The notes: generated by a model from the sequence alone, not told the origin. Numbered from the stretch's first letter, positions 20,366-32,720 are shown. The stretch is DNA of 64,000 bases from Yamagishiella unicocca (GCA_003116995.1 BDSL01000006.1:1888501-1952500); one strand, 5' to 3'. Numbers and translations are program-made.

Positions 20366-23337
20366 ATGCTGCTGTTCCTCCATCTGACGCTAAGGATCCC
20401 GACGTTGAAGCCCTACTGGAAGCCAATGCAGATCTTTTCCGTGAGATTCCTGGCTTGCCTCCAGTGCGACCCGTCGATCACACTATTCCGTTGATGCCTG
20501 GCGCGCAACCTGTGTCGCGGCCCATGTATCGTCTTAGCCCTTCGGAGCTCGATGAGGTAAAACGTCAAGTAACTGACTTGCTGAACAAGGGTATGATTCG
20601 CCCTAGTACCTCCCCGTATTCTGCTCCTATCCTGTTCGTGGGCAAAAAGGATGGTGGTTTGCGCATGTGCATCGATTACCGGGGTCTTAACGCGGTTACT
20701 GTGAAAAACCGTTACCCTCTGCCGCGCATCGACGACCTGTTGGATAAACTGCGGGGTGCTGCGTACTTCAGTTCGATTGACTTGCAGCAAGGGTACAATC
20801 AGATACGGATCGCTGAGTCTGACATTCCGCGGTCTGCTTTCAATACGCCCTTCGGTCATTTCGAGTACACTGTCCTGAGCTTTGGCTTAGTTAACGCCCC
20901 TGCTACCTTCCAAGCTGTCATGAATCGTATCTTCAGGCCGTACCTCGACAAGTTCGTGGTTTGCTACCTGGACGATATCTTGATTTATTCGAAAACACGG
21001 GATGAACATCTGGAACATCTTCGGCTGGTTTTTGATACTCTGCGCCGTGAGCAACTGTACGCGAAACAATCTAAGTGCCACTGGGCTCAGCCGCAAGTCG
21101 AATACCTGGGTCATGTCGTATCTGCTGACGGCATTCGCATGGATCCGCGGAAAACTGCCGCCGTCCGTACCTGGCCTGTACCGACTACTCTGGTGGAACT
21201 CCGTAAGTTCCTGGGGCTGACTAACTACTTTCGTAAGTTTATCTCGCGGTACTCTATTGTTGCTGCGCCTCTGACCAATCTGACGCGTAAGGGAGCGTTT
21301 CTGTCGCCTGCTGCTTGGACTGCTGAGTGCCAACAGGCTTTTGACGCACTGAAGCATGCTGTATGTGAGGACATTATCTTAAAGTTTCCTGATTACTCAC
21401 AACCCTTCCGTGTTGAAGTCGTATCTGACGCTTCGTTGCATGGTTCGGGTGCTGTCCTGCTGCAAAACGGCCGACCTGTGGCGTTTACCAGTAAGAAATT
21501 CTCATCTGCTGAGGGTCGTTATACTACTGGGGAGCAGGAGTTGCTGGCTGTACTGCATGCCCTGAAAGAATGGCGCTGCTACCTTGAAGGTAGACCATTC
21601 ACCGTGAAAACTGATCACAAACCCCTTACGTTCCTGCAAGGTGTGCCGTCCTTGAACCGCCGTCAGGCACGCTGGCTTGAATATATGGCGCGTTTCAACT
21701 ACAACTGGGAGTACGTATCTGGTTCTTTGAACATTGCAGACGCTCTCAGCCGGCATCCTAATCTGTATGCAGCCGTCCTGTCTGTTGTGACCCGTAGACA
21801 AACTGCCAAGGCGCCGACTGAGGTTCCTCCCACTGAGTTTGCTGCTCGTCTCAAGGATGCTTCTGTCACTGATCCGTACTTCACTGTGAAACGGAATACC
21901 GCTAACCTGACCTGTTCCCACGGCATCTGGCTCCGTGTTCTGTCTGACCGTCGCCAAATAGTGGTCCCCAATGATGATACCCTCAGACAGGACATCTTGG
22001 CGAAGTACCATGACGGTCCCCTAGCGGGGCATCCCGGCTGTACTCGACTGATCGAGCTGGTTTCTCGTACCTTCTGGTGGCCGCGAATGGCCAAGGATGC
22101 GGAAAACTACGTTTTATCGTGCCCTTCCTGTCAGCGTAATAAACCTCAGTCCGGTAAGACTCCTGGGTTACTGCAGCCGTTGCCTGTACCGGCTAACCCC
22201 TGGGACAGCGTCTCTATGGACTATGTGGTTGCGCTTCCCAAAACTGAGGGGGGATACGACGCGGTTCTCGTTTTGGTTGATCGGCTGACCAAAATGGTGC
22301 ATCTGGCGCCTACCGTGACGACCTGTACTGCTGAACACACCGCCCGCCTGTTTTTCGATAACGTTGTGCGTCTGCATGGTGTGCCCCGTAACGTGGTATC
22401 TGACCGCGATGCGAAATTCACGAGTAAGTTTTGGGGCTCGCTGAGTGAGCTTTTGGGCATGAAGGTCAACATGTCGACCGCCTACCACCCTCAGTCGGAT
22501 GGCCAAACTGAACGTATGAATCGCACTCTGGGGGATATGTTGCGTAACTTTGCTGGTCGTAATCCACTGAACTGGGACACGTACTTAACTGCCGCTGAGT
22601 TCGCCATGAACAACGCAGTGAATCGTTCTACTGGGCAGAGTCCGTTCTTCCTGAACTATGGCTTCCATCCTGCGCTACCTGTCTGGCGGGAATTGGATGT
22701 TAACGTTCCTGCTGCGAAGAGCTTTGCTAAGAACTTTGTGTCTCGGCTAACTGATGCTAAAGCGTGCCTGGAATCCGCGCAACAGCGTGCTGCAGATTAC
22801 TACAACCGCAACAAGAAGGACGTTACTTTCACTCCGGGTCAGTTGGTTATGCTGAGCACCAAGAACCTCCGCGCGCTGGCGGTTGGTTCGCGGAAACTGT
22901 TACCCCGGTGGGTCGGTCCCTTTCCTGTCATACGCATGGTCGGTTCTGTTGCTGTTCAACTGCGCCTGCCATCTGATATGCGTATTCATTCGACTTTTCA
23001 TGTGTCCCTGATTCGTCCTTACCGGTCGAAGGATTCTGACATGGAAGTTGATGCTGCTGACACTGTCCCTACTGACCCGGGTCCTGTCGACTGGCTGCCG
23101 AACAAACAACCTCTCTGGACGGTTGAACGCGTTCTGGACTATCGTTGTCGCCGCGTACGGTCTGGTCGCAAATTCCGTAACATGCACGAGTGGTTTGTCA
23201 AATGGGCAGGCTTTTCGTCTGAGCATAATAGCTGGGAACCTGCGCATCATTTCACTTCGGATCTGAAACCGGAGTTGGAATCTGTTAAATTGGCCTCTAA
23301 GCGTGCAGCGGGGACGCTGCCGCCGGAGGGGGGATAG
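20164..23337 (+). CDS. pol: Ty3 pol: RT, RNase H, integrase, chromodomain
   Basis: Open from after a TGA at 20161 to TAG at 23335-23337, in a different frame from gag and lacking an ATG near its start, so it is probably made by frameshifting. Order: RT with the catalytic [10 protein letters not shown] near 20965; RNase H with [16 protein letters not shown] near 21420; integrase HHCC zinc finger ([14 protein letters not shown] ... CPSCQRNK) near 22010-22140; integrase core with D in [11 protein letters not shown] in VVSDRDAKF and E in [13 protein letters not shown]-type region; and a C-terminal chromodomain ([11 protein letters not shown] ... [17 protein letters not shown]), which would guide integration to marked chromatin. 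All catalytic residues I could check are present. Only the protease is missing. Confidence 0.95.
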   Translation, partial: YCCLHSVTCFHASQGVASAVPAAPPAVNFAVAALCQKSVPVAVGRKAAARLLRKGAHAVLVRPKLHLNAAVPPSDAKDPDVEALLEANADLFREIPGLPPVRPVDHTIPLMPGAQPVSRPMYRLSPSELDEVKRQVTDLLNKGMIRPSTSPYSAPILFVGKKDGGLRMCIDYRGLNAVTVKNRYPLPRIDDLLDKLRGAAYFSSIDLQQGYNQIRIAESDIPRSAFNTPFGHFEYTVLSFGLVNAPATFQAVMNRIFRPYLDKFVVCYLDDILIYSKTRDEHLEHLRLVFDTLRREQLYAKQSKCHWAQPQVEYLGHVVSADGIRMDPRKTAAVRTWPVPTTLVELRKFLGLTNYFRKFISRYSIVAAPLTNLTRKGAFLSPAAWTAECQQAFDALKHAVCEDIILKFPDYSQPFRVEVVSDASLHGSGAVLLQNGRPVAFTSKKFSSAEGRYTTGEQELLAVLHALKEWRCYLEGRPFTVKTDHKPLTFLQGVPSLNRRQARWLEYMARFNYNWEYVSGSLNIADALSRHPNLYAAVLSVVTRRQTAKAPTEVPPTEFAARLKDASVTDPYFTVKRNTANLTCSHGIWLRVLSDRRQIVVPNDDTLRQDILAKYHDGPLAGHPGCTRLIELVSRTFWWPRMAKDAENYVLSCPSCQRNKPQSGKTPGLLQPLPVPANPWDSVSMDYVVALPKTEGGYDAVLVLVDRLTKMVHLAPTVTTCTAEHTARLFFDNVVRLHGVPRNVVSDRDAKFTSKFWGSLSELLGMKVNMSTAYHPQSDGQTERMNRTLGDMLRNFAGRNPLNWDTYLTAAEFAMNNAVNRSTGQSPFFLNYGFHPALPVWRELDVNVPAAKSFAKNFVSRLTDAKACLESAQQRAADYYNRNKKDVTFTPGQLVMLSTKNLRALAVGSRKLLPRWVGPFPVIRMVGSVAVQLRLPSDMRIHSTFHVSLIRPYRSKDSDMEVDAADTVPTDPGPVDWLPNKQPLWTVERVLDYRCRRVRSGRKFRNMHEWFVKWAGFSSEHNSWEPAHHFTSDLKPELESVKLASKRAAGTLPPEGG

Positions 23338-23338
23338 T
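23324..23338 (+). promoter_or_regulatory. Polypurine tract
   Basis: GGAGGGGGGATAG immediately precedes the 3' LTR, the standard plus-strand primer position. It overlaps the end of pol. Confidence 0.75.
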
Positions 23339-23662
23339 TGTTGTATCACGTTCTGGACTTAACGTGATGGCGACAATGATCTGTTTCCCGCCAATTCTGC
23401 CTGTTCGACGTACACTACTGACGTACGTCTCTGAAGCCTGTAACTCTGCCGTTACAGACTGGAACTGTGAATCTGTCACAGTTGGGAATCTGTCCTGGGC
23501 TGACTGTTTCTGCATCGTTTGGAGAACTGGGTCTAACGGTCTGTCGTTACCCACTGAGCCGGCTGTCGTACTGCTACAGCACTGTCAGTGTTCTTAAACA
23601 CTTGCTGTTTCTCTAAACGGTAGTTCTGACTGCCCCCAGCAGTTGGACTTTAGCCTACAACA
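23339..23662 (+). repeat. 3' LTR
   Basis: 324 bp, apparently identical to the 5' LTR, followed by the target duplication TCGCG. Confidence 0.95.
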
Positions 23663-23759
23663 TCGCGCACCTAGCACGTGCATTTGGTAACTGCCATGTC
23701 TACACCTATGCCCGTGATGAAAAGGACCATACTGTAGTGCACGGACTGTGTATGGACAG

Positions 23760-24420
23760 TGTATAGACGCACCACCAGCCACCATGCTCCCACCATGCTC
23801 CCACCAAGCAATTCTTCGCACTTACCGCCCATCATGCCGTCCCCAAATCATCCCGGACCTAGTATAACCGTCGCGGCATCTGTCTGGACCGGTATTAGGC
23901 CCACTGTTGCGGGAGCACCTTTTGATCACTAACATGCTCCCACCATGCTCCCACCATGCTCCCACCAATTCCTCGCACTTGCCGCCCATCATGCCGTCCC
24001 CAATTCATCCCGAACCTACTATGTCCGTCGCAGCATCTGTCTGGACCGGTATCAGGCCCACCATTGCGGGAGCACGTTTTGATCACTAACATGCTCCCAC
24101 CATGCTCCCACCGTGCTCCCATCGATTCCTCGCACCAACGGGCCATCATGCTGTCCCCGACCTATCCCCAAATCATCCCGGACCTACTGCGACCGTCGCA
24201 GCACCTGTCCGGACCGGTATCAGGCCCAGGCCCACTGTTGCGGGAGAATGTTTTGGTCACTAATAACATGCATGCTCCCACCATGCTCCCACCAATTCCT
24301 CGCACTTACCGCCCATCATGCCGTCCCCAGCCTATCCTCAAATCATTCAGGACCTACCGCGACCGTCGCAGCATCTGTCCGGACCGGTATAAGGCCCACT
24401 GTTGCGGGAGCATGTAAATC
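23760..24420 (+). repeat. Tandem array, about four units of 150-180 bp
   Basis: Each unit contains CATGCTCCCACCATGCTCCC, then CGCCCATCATGC(C/T)GTCCCC, CGTCGCAGCATCTGT and CCACTGTTGCGGGAGCA. Units begin near 23780, 23937, 24091 and 24271 and vary by small indels. The GGGAGCATG motif is shared with the hairpin left of the Ty3 element. Confidence 0.8.
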
Positions 24421-24699
24421 CCGCCAGTGATCATGCTGCGCAACCCTGGCGTAGCTCTACGCCAAGGCGCGACTGGTTCAGTCCACCTTGTGGGCATGCG
24501 ACAGACAAGCCAGCAAGCCAAAGAGCTGGATCTATTGAGGGAGTTGTCAGATGTCACTGGGGGCCAGACTGATCCGGCCGGGGAGAGGCAGTACCTAGAC
24601 CAGGAAAACGCGCTTCTTCATAGGGAATTGGGACGACACAGCAATGCCCATCAGAATCACGGGTCTCAACTGCAGCAGCCAGGACGGGCTCCCTACGGC

Positions 24700-24775
24700 G
24701 CCCTCGCTGGACAGGGTGTGGCTGGCGGACAAGGCGTGGCTGGCGGACAAGGTGGCTGGCGGACAAGGCGGCCAA
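24700..24775 (+). repeat. Short tandem repeat GTGGCTGGCGGACAAG
   Basis: About four imperfect 16-bp units. They lie in sequence that replaces the expected C-terminal half of the Harbinger transposase. Confidence 0.7.
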
Positions 24776-24832
24776 ACGGCTGGACACGGCACCAACACTG
24801 GACACTTTGGTTCCGCACGGGGAGTGCATGCA

Positions 24833-25207
24833 CTGTGTGTTCATAGTGTAATGGTCCTTGCGAACACAGAAGTAGTCCTCGTAAAACAGGAGTGAGGGCC
24901 GCTGAATGGGTACCTGTGTACCGTCAATACTGCCTACACACCCTATCATCCCGTGTGCAGTGAATTCCGCATCTATGGTCTTCAAACGTGATGGGGATGG
25001 AAAACACACCAGACCACGCATGCGTGACACGACCGCCCCGCAAAATTGCCGGTACACTTTACAAGCAGTTCCAGCAGCGACGCATTCAATGACCATCATC
25101 GCCAGGTTGTGCATTGTCATAAGCTCCTTAGTCTTCACGTCGTCCATGTCAACTCCCGAGAGAGAACGGGAGAAAAGAGTAGGCCAGGACGCTAATGGAA
25201 AGCGCAC
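24833..25207 (-). pseudogene. PIF/Harbinger transposase, N-terminal half
   Basis: From ATG at 25207, 125 residues match the first half of a DDE_Tnp_4 (Harbinger) transposase: a helical region (MTMHNLAMMVIECVAAG), then CVGSIDGTQVPIQRP holding the first catalytic Asp, and YEDYFCVRKDHYTMNTQ. The open frame continues to 24554 but with a low-complexity tail of unrelated, repeated sequence, so the second Asp and the Glu are lost. There is no Myb-like partner nearby. It is a truncated relic. It is not obviously the same family as the copy at 32850, which has only the other half. Confidence 0.75.
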
Positions 25208-25284
25208 CCACCACCGCCGCCAGGAACGAAGCGGCGGCGATTATTATCATTCGGCGTCTTTGATGATTGCTGAACCCAAATCCA

Positions 25285-25368
25285 TAAAGTATTATTACTA
25301 TTACTATATTACTATATTACTATATTACTATATTACTATTACTATTACTTTATGACTATTACTATAAA
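25285..25368 (+). repeat. (TATTAC)n/(ATT)n microsatellite
   Basis: About 80 bp of TATTACTATTAC-type simple repeats with one interruption. Confidence 0.9.
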
Positions 25369-25477
25369 GTAAGACCAGCTAAGATAATTGACTAAATACT
25401 GTGGATGATGTCCTACTATATGTAGGATAAGAAGAATGCGAGAATTACCAGAACGGCTAAGTAGGACACTGTCGGAT

Positions 25478-25815
25478 CAGGCACGCTGGGGGCAAGTTGC
25501 CCGTGTTGACGTACTTGGACGATGTGTGAGACAATTTCGTAATTTTACTTTCACAATCCTATGTTTTTAGAATCTTTCCTAAAAAGACCCAAATGGAGCT
25601 TGCAACGAGCTAAGAATTCTAATGCAAAGAGCGCCGCATTTCATGACAGGTTGCGAAGTACGTAATGGCGGGAAGGCTGGTTCCTTGGATGTTGTTGTCC
25701 TTGTATGTATTGTTGGGAACACGGTGTGTGTCATAACCGTGTTCTCAGAGTTTAGGCCGTGTTCCCGCCCTTGCGAGTGGCCCGGACATACTAAAAAGTC
25801 CTTGTAAGTCATACG
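25478..25815 (+). repeat. Dispersed repeat, copy 2 (longest)
   Basis: The first 220 bp match 14866-15085. The last 105 bp (from GGGAACACGGTGTGTGTCAT) match 35825-35935. This copy therefore links two otherwise separate repeat fragments and is the best proxy for the full family unit. Confidence 0.75.
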
Positions 25816-26544
25816 ATGAGTACCGGGCATCCATGCGGGTGATATGCCCTACCAAACGGCTATATGGGTTAAGTCGGTGCACCAGCTTAGCTAAGTCGGT
25901 CCTAAGCTGGTGTAAAGCCTATCTTACCAAACTTAGGGATTGGCACTACCATGCTTCCTATGAAACCAGCTTATGAACAGCTTAACGACTTTCCGGCTGG
26001 CAACTGAAACCCAGTAAGCTGGTCCACCTGCTGCCTTGAGTGCCCTATGCGAGGATGGGCGTATCAGATATGGGGGGTGCTAGGCTATCAGAAGCCCTAT
26101 CATTTTGGCCTATCAGATACCTAGCAATTGGCTAGCAATAGCCTGCTACCTAGCAGGGGCGCCTGCCTGCTAGGCGCACCTGCTAGCTTGCTGCTAGGGG
26201 CTGCTAGCCTCGCTGCTAGGTTATCTGATAACCTCCTGCTACGTATCAGATAAGGATGCTAGCTTTGCACGCGATCGGCGGTCGGCTGACAGGTAGGCCG
26301 AACGGCTGGACGAGCAGGGTGCCTGCTGGCTCTTGCGGCTTTTGTTCCCTTACAAGAAATAAGAGTTGCTTTATACACGCTCTTCTTCGTGTGTGTGGTC
26401 CATCGGTGGTAGCGGACACATGTCAGAGCTTAACCTACAGTTTACCACGTTTTCTTCAGCCACCCGAAAAAGACTGCACACCGAAACGTCAAACGTCTGC
26501 GAAAAAATAATATACGATGCACACGCACGAACGTACGCAGATGC

Positions 26545-26600
26545 CCACTTGCACATCGGTGCGCATCTGCACATCGGCGCGCATCTGCACACCCTGCGAG
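26545..26600 (+). repeat. 18-bp tandem repeat GCACATCGGTGCGCATCT
   Basis: About three units, with another near-copy at 26765-26785. It lies inside the second large TIR element. Confidence 0.65.
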
Positions 26601-27079
26601 CCAAACCTAACACTTATTTCTTGGCCTTCCATTGAAGAGCACACGATATTAGAGCCTTATTCGGCCACCGCGCGCTACTGCGCAAAACCTGGTACACATA
26701 ACGAACTTCAGGCACACCCGCCGCGCCACAAAGGTCATCTCATACGAACGCATTTTCGTCCCGCGCATCGGCGCGCATCTGCACATTCCGTTGTCGTTCG
26801 GCCATTTATTGACACTATCTTGACGTACATATATAAACCCACTTTAGTACAGCGCTAGATGCTGTGGCATCTGCAGCCCGTACATGCAGCCTATCTCAGC
26901 CCGCCGTTGACCTGCAAGCACTGCGCGTGACTCATCCCTAGCACCTCATGCGGCACCACCATCTACGGCATCCACGCAATAACACCGGCCCCCTTCGCAT
27001 CCACGCAATGACACCGGCCCCCTTCTAGTGAGCACCTAGGGAGTTTACATGGCTGCGCCCCATTGCTGGGTACTGCTAA

Positions 27080-28877
27080 TCAGTCTACCGTAACAGGAGG
27101 CCCTGATCCCAGCCGCCCCGCACGGCGGAGGGCGACCCCTGTGATTGAGGAGGGCCCCTGTGTGGCCGACCTCCTCTTACGGCCAACGTCTCCATTTGGC
27201 AGCGCCGTCGCATGCTTCTTGTCCCCAACGACGAGAGGGCGTTTCGTCCGCGGGGGGCCATCATCAAGCGGAGGGGCGTCGTCGTCCTCGGAACCCTTGG
27301 TGACACGTGTTGCCTGGGACGCGAAGCCAGTGGGGCAAGCAAGTCCAGCGGCACTGGCAGACCTTGTGCTGCGACCCAGAGCCATCAGTCGTGCTGTAGT
27401 CTCTTTGCGATGGTCCTGTGTATCAGCAACAGCACATGAGGGTGTCAGCAGCTACAACAGGTGGAACAGTGCCTCAGCCTAGGAACCCCCTATTCATGAT
27501 CGTCGCCCCCCCAACCCCCACCCCTGTCTCAAAGAGAGTCTCACCTCGGTGTCACCAGCCCCCGCGCTCGCGCCCACGCGCATCATGCCCAGTGCTAATG
27601 CCCTCCCGCCGTCGGGGCCGACCACTGCTCCTACACGCATCAAGTGCTGCTGTTGCTCGCACTCCTGGCGGTCGGTGTGTCTTGGCCCCGACATCGTGAG
27701 GGGTCGGTGGGTGGGACGGACCCTACGTGTGATGTGGTTCGGTGGGACGGACCCTACGTGTGATGTGGTTCGGTGGGACGGACCCTACGTGTGATGTGGT
27801 TCGGTGGGACGGACCCTACATGGTGATGTGGTTCGGCGGGACGGACGGTGGCGAGTGTAAAAGCTGATCACCAGGGTAATTGGGAAAATGTATTGGTGGC
27901 CGTAATATAAACATGTAAACCCTGAGAGGTTGGGTCACCAAGCGACGGCTACAGCAGCAGCCACGACATCCTAGCCACTTGCCTGTGAGGCGCCAAGCTC
28001 TGTCGCAGGGACGAAGAATAGGGGCAAGGCGCTGTCGCGGCGTTCAACTTCGCGCGGTGGTGGCGGCACCATCAGCAACTGTTGGTGCTGCTGCACTGGC
28101 GGCGCAGCTGTAGCCATAGCCACCCCAGGCGTTGGCGGATGCTGCTGCCGCCAGTGCTGATTGTGCTGCCAACCCTCCTCCATTGCAGCCGCTGTCCGGT
28201 GGGCGGCTTGCTCCTGCGTGCCCATCGCACCTAGGCGTGCAGTCGGCTTTCTGCGGGACGGCAAGGGAGGAGGACGGGAAGTGTCGATACGGGAGAGAAA
28301 GCCCAGCGTGACAGGTGGATGATGTGGCGTGGTGGTGGTGGGGGAGGGGTTTGTAATACAGACGGGCTATGTGCAAAAGCTTGTAAACGGAGTCGCCCAC
28401 GCCAGACACTTGCCTGTGAGGCGCTTGGCCCTCTAACACGGCTCGCCGGAGCCTTCTGTAAGGTGCCGCCAGTACCGTCGGGGCCACCACTGTCAATACC
28501 AGCGTACTCGAGGCCACAGCCGTCGCCACCCCTGTCACCTTGCTCCACATAACGCATTAGCGGCGGTGCAATTGGTAGCTGGCCGTTGGATCTCCATGGG
28601 ATGTCCGACACTTCACTAATAGCCTCTCCGGTATTTTGAACAGCAATTGTGGTGACTCAATGCCCAAATCTGCTTTCCTATCCACCAAAAGGTCCACGTC
28701 GGGATCCGAAACAGGGACACTCAGCAAGGTAGCGAACGCGGTGCGCAACGTCTCTGTCCCTGCGCCGTCGCCCGTGACGGCTGTGCCCCGCGCGTCCTCA
28801 ACATCGGCATCGTCCTGATCCTCTTCATTCCAGGAGATAGCAAGGTCAACAGAACCTTCCGGTGCATTTCTCATCAT
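27080..28877 (-). CDS. Unknown multi-exon gene in the second TIR element
   Basis: A minus-strand gene of unknown function. The first exon starts ATG at 28877: an acidic segment (WNEEDQDDADVEDARG) then TLRTAFATLLSVPVSDPDVD and GIESPQLLFKIPERLL. The frame then probably passes into PPLMRYVEQGDRGGDGC ... GPSASQ, with GT..AG candidates near 28425. A middle exon near 28258-27990 is Gln/Pro-rich (QHNQHWRQQHPPTPG). A last exon near 27385-27080 is acidic then basic (RTKRPLVVGDKK, GRKRRS) and could hold a nuclear signal. Exact junctions are uncertain. There is no known domain. Divergent partner starts 234 bp away at 29111. Confidence 0.35.
27708..27840 (+). repeat. 31-bp minisatellite, four units
   Basis: GGTGGGACGGACCCTACGTG followed by TGATGTGGTTC repeats about four times; the last unit has a 2-bp insertion and the trailing unit is partial. 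Confidence 0.9.
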
Positions 28878-29110
28878 CTGTCGCTGAAATTTTCAAAATT
28901 TGACCTAGTGATTTGCTATTAATGGGGCCGCTTTGTGTAATGAACGCTGTAATTTTATAGGTTTTGCTCAAGCTGCTGTTTTGAAACGCCGCTAAGGAGG
29001 CGCAAAAAACCGATTGCTGCTATCGTACCAATTTGTACGAAGCCGCTCATCACCAGGACACCAGCCATACTGAACTGTCAGGTATACTTGCCCCCTAGCT
29101 GTCTGTTGCC

Positions 29111-29587
29111 ATGTCAGATGTAAGCTGGGGCCCTCTCGGCACGCAGGATAGTTACCCAAATTGGAATCCTGAACTCGACTATGATGCCATACATGGCGCA
29201 ATAGGAACACAGGATATAGAATGGGCTCTTAACGAACACGAACGATACCAGCGTCGTGACAACCGGCAAGTCCCTGCGCAAGGGCCCGATTCTCCAGACC
29301 CCGGCACACAGGCCGTCAGCGCCGCAGCATATGATGCTTTTTCAGGCCTTCAGGGCTCCGGCACACCGACTGGCAGCGCCAAGACCAGCGGTGAGACTGA
29401 ACGATCCGCTCGCCCTCTCAGTGAAGATCCATGGTCCAGCACCTCGTCATTATCAGCCAGTCAACAGGCGCCATCGTCCGTTGCGTACAGCTCCGAACCA
29501 ACACAGAGCAGCGATTCGGCAGGTAATTACGCTGTTGGATCGCGTGTTATGGAGCCATACCTAACCAAGTTGGTGGGGACATGTTGA
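29111..29587 (+). CDS. Unknown gene, first exon, in the second TIR element
   Basis: ATG at 29111. The N-terminus is Trp/Asp-rich with a short internal repeat (GTQDSYPNWNPELDYDAIHG and GTQDIEWALNEHERYQRRD). A Ser/Pro/Gln-rich, probably disordered tail follows to TGA at 29585-29587. There is no known domain. The Ser-rich tail and possible donors near 29522 (GCAG|GTAATT) suggest that it may be spliced. The position, divergent from a minus-strand gene inside a CCCTATG-ended element, parallels the gene at 9771. Confidence 0.4.
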   Translation: MSDVSWGPLGTQDSYPNWNPELDYDAIHGAIGTQDIEWALNEHERYQRRDNRQVPAQGPDSPDPGTQAVSAAAYDAFSGLQGSGTPTGSAKTSGETERSARPLSEDPWSSTSSLSASQQAPSSVAYSSEPTQSSDSAGNYAVGSRVMEPYLTKLVGTC

Positions 29588-29964
29588 TCGAAAGTGGCAT
29601 GTCCTGCTTTGTCTTGGGGGAGAGGTTGTGCTGGCCAGCGTGACATGCCTGGCACGGTGCCCATGGTGTAGGCGGCGAGGCTTCCGCTGATGACATGACC
29701 GATTGCGTCCCGGGCAACGATGGCGGAAGGACCCGTCGGCGCGCGGAGCGCTCCGCCTACACAAGAATCTCGGACGACCTCCCTCCCGAGGCCTCGGTGA
29801 GCACTTGCGCATTTGTTGCGTCATTCCTTGGTTTCAACGCTCTCCAAGTGAGCGGCCGCTGGACATGGTTTGGGGGGTTGGGAGCGGGCGATGGTTTCCT
29901 GTTGTGGGCGCTCCCAGTGGGGCACAGGCTCCTAGTGTAGTTCGGAAGTGCCACCCCAGGACGA

Positions 29965-30858
29965 TTGAGGAAGCATTCCTCGGTACCGCGATGGCGCCAC
30001 CCCACAGGTCCCGCCCACCAACACGCCATGTTCCATGCGGAGAGCACCTGGGGCATGCTTATCAACCTAAATCACAACAGGCAGAACCCGGCAGCGAACA
30101 TCATGTGCGCCGTCGCGGACTACACCCAGTCTCTACTGTACGAGCTAGGTACGCTATCAGAGCTACCAGCCGCGACAGCATGCGGTGCGGATAACACGAG
30201 CTCCAGATCGACGTCTCTGCAAGCTCCAGTAGCGGGTTCATGCTCTCCGACACGCGCTCCTACCTTCACATGCTGTACTGCCGCCTTCTGCCGCCGCCAA
30301 GCGAGGGGGAGAGGAGGTGTGGGCCTTGGCCGCGGCTTCCCACTTGCGAGCCGGACAGATGACCCTCTCCCTGGAAGAACACGCCAATCTACTCAATCGA
30401 TTCATCATTGAATGCTCGAGCCGCAGCGGTTTGTGCTGGCGCTCAGTCGGGCCGAGAGGGCGCAGGCCAAGAACAGCGTGTCTTGGGTCCTGTCGCTGCA
30501 CCAATCAGTCAGCGTTGGCCCACTAACGCTCCGCCCCGGCGCGTGGTTTTTGTGCAAACCCGGAGAGCGCAAGGTGCACAGCCTGTGGTTCGGGCGGGTC
30601 GTGAGCATTATGCAACACAGCGGCCCCGACGGCCTTAGCCGTGTCGTGCTCGAGGCGCAGTTGCATGAGTGCAAGGCCATCGACAGATACTACCGTATGC
30701 CGATCGTGCCGGCACACCCACCGCCCCACGCGTGCGGTCCCATGTGGCTCGCGGATGGCATTGTTCCCGTCCACTGCTGGGCGGCGGGCTTCAATGACCG
30801 CCGGGACAAGCTGCTGATGGTCGCCCGGTCGTGGTCCTTCCTCCAACGCCTCTGAGGC
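29965..30858 (+). pseudogene. Decayed element-encoded frame, family unknown
   Basis: Protein-like segments appear in three frames in succession: HAESTWGMLINLNHNRQNPA followed by ANIMCAVADYTQSLLYEL (about 30030-30150), GFMLSDTRSYLHMLYCRLLP (about 30236-30300), ASHLRAGQMTLSLEEHANLL (about 30335-30405), and a longer stretch 30412-30855 with RFVLALSRAERAQAKNSVSW and WFLCKPGERKVHSLWFGRVV. The frame changes imply at least two indels. The last stretch looks like a small beta-rich domain of the kind that ends some large DNA-transposon proteins, but I cannot name it. It may be the remains of this element's transposase. Confidence 0.4.
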
Positions 30859-32720
30859 GTTTTCTGTTGGTTTCTGCCAAGGACTAGGTGGGCGGATGAC
30901 GTGTCACGCGTGCGGGGCTTTCTGTCTGCTGTGAGGCGGCTCACCCCTCTTGCCCCACCCCACCATCGCCTACTGGTTTCCCCCCCCCCTGCCCCGCATC
31001 TTCACGCCCAATCTTTTCTGCATCGTGCAGGCCTCCACTGTACCGTATATCATGCCACCCCTTCCCTGCCTCTGTCTCTTTCTCCGTGCCGCTGGGGCTG
31101 CTTCGTTGCTTTGACCCCTGTCTGCCCGCTCCGCGCCTGGCTGTTGTTCCTGACACTCCCTGGTGCCCCCTGCTCGCATGCTTCGCGTCAACCGCCTCCA
31201 CCACCCGCTCTAGGTGAGGTCCGCCGCCGGGTTGGGCACCTGGTTTTTTGGTTTTTTTGCTAGTCGTTGCACTCTTGTGGGCGGGCGTCTGGACCTGCGT
31301 TTAGGCCTTCGCGTTCTCCAGTCCCCCATGGCGGCGCGGCGCGGCTTCGGCCTCCTACGATGAACGCCGGCGGACCTCATCTGGCAATTTCCGGCTTCCT
31401 AAACAACGTCCGCAACTCTTATGGTCGATATTCGGGCGGGTCGGGACCGTGCCGCGCTGTACGCTCTTCCATCGCTCACCACCACCCCCCAGTTCTCCAG
31501 CTAGCGCCCAAAACCGGTTCCATGAGGCGTTTCCTTGCGTTCCGCGGGGTCCTCGCTTCCTGTCGTCTCGCAGCAGCTGATTTAGCTTAGCCGCCGAAGG
31601 TCAACTTACGGCCTTCGGCTGCCGTATCCCCAACCCAGTTGGCATGCGTATCAAAACGTCTGTCCTAAACTGTTTTTTCCTGGCATCCACGGATCTTCCT
31701 CGAAACCCCACCATCCCTTGTGCCACCTTGCCCGCCTCCCCCGCACACACACATTCGCCCACTCAGCATTTATAAAACACACATTCGCCCACTGGCCCGC
31801 CCTTCTGAAGCGTCGGCAATCTGGTGGCGCTGGTGCGACCGGAGCGTGCTTGGGAGCCGCTGGTGGAGCTTGGCGCCATAAGCTACCGTTTCAGCAGCGG
31901 CAGCAATTGGCAGGGGAGGGGTGGGATTGGGGGAAGGCGGAGGGGAGGGGAGGGGAGGGTGGAGGGGTACGGAAGAGTTTGCCCGTGATGCTTTGGGGGT
32001 GTGGGTGGGAGGGGCGTGATCGGGACGAGCATGGTGCGCGGCGCTTTTGGCGCGGTGCCAGTACCGGCTCGGGAGACGCGGCGGCGTGCGGTAATGACAG
32101 GGTTGGCGGGCAGCAGCGGTTGACGTGCCCTGTGGCGTTAGTGCTGCTGTCGGTGGTGGGCTGGACGGTGTGACCTGGGCGGTGTAGGCGATGCAGTGGC
32201 GGGCCTAGCAGCTGACACGGGGGCAAACACGCGCCAGCACGCATCGCGCGGCAGAGGAGGGGGGTCATCAGCGCGGAGCTCGGTCAAGGGAGCCGTCAGT
32301 GTGCGTGCAACCCATAGGTTTGCGTTGAGGGGAACAGAACATGGTGCCGCGGTGCGGGGTCAGGGTGAGGGGGAGAACAACCTCCGCCACTGCATCAGGA
32401 TCGCAGCGTTTATCCTTTTGATGCTATGGTGATTATGTTTCTTTGGCATGCGGTATTTGGCAAGCCGATGTTGCAGGAAGGGGCCGCTTGGCAATCTCGT
32501 TTCGAGGCGGGCAAACGAAGTAGTAGCGATGCGCCCGGCGTGTAGCGTATCGACAGTATAAATCGGTGACGTGTTTCATTCTGTCCGGTGTATTCACCCT
32601 TACAGTAATTCGTGTAAGCACGGATCGATCGATGCGGGGGGAGAGGGGCCGCACGGCATAGCGAAACGCTGAACGGCACGTGAACGTGCTGTCAGTGGTT
32701 CCCTCCTAAAACAAGCGTTA
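30859..32720. other. Element interior without a recognisable gene
   Basis: Pyrimidine-rich around 30960-31250. A G-rich run at 31910-31985 (GGGGA units) could form G-quadruplexes. Open frames on both strands are compositional. I see no domain or consistent splice pattern. Confidence 0.35.

Larger units (their letters stand above)
18282..23662 (+). mobile_element. Complete Ty3/gypsy chromovirus, 5,381 bp
   Basis: Two 324-bp LTRs (18282-18605 and 23339-23662), TGTTGTA...TACAACA, look identical by eye, so the insertion is recent. TCGCG flanks both sides (18277-18281 and 23663-23667) as the 5-bp target duplication. Order is LTR, primer site, gag, a middle frame, pol (RT, RNase H, integrase, chromodomain), polypurine tract, LTR. 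Integrase after RT/RNase H plus a C-terminal chromodomain place it among the chromoviruses. Confidence 0.96.
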
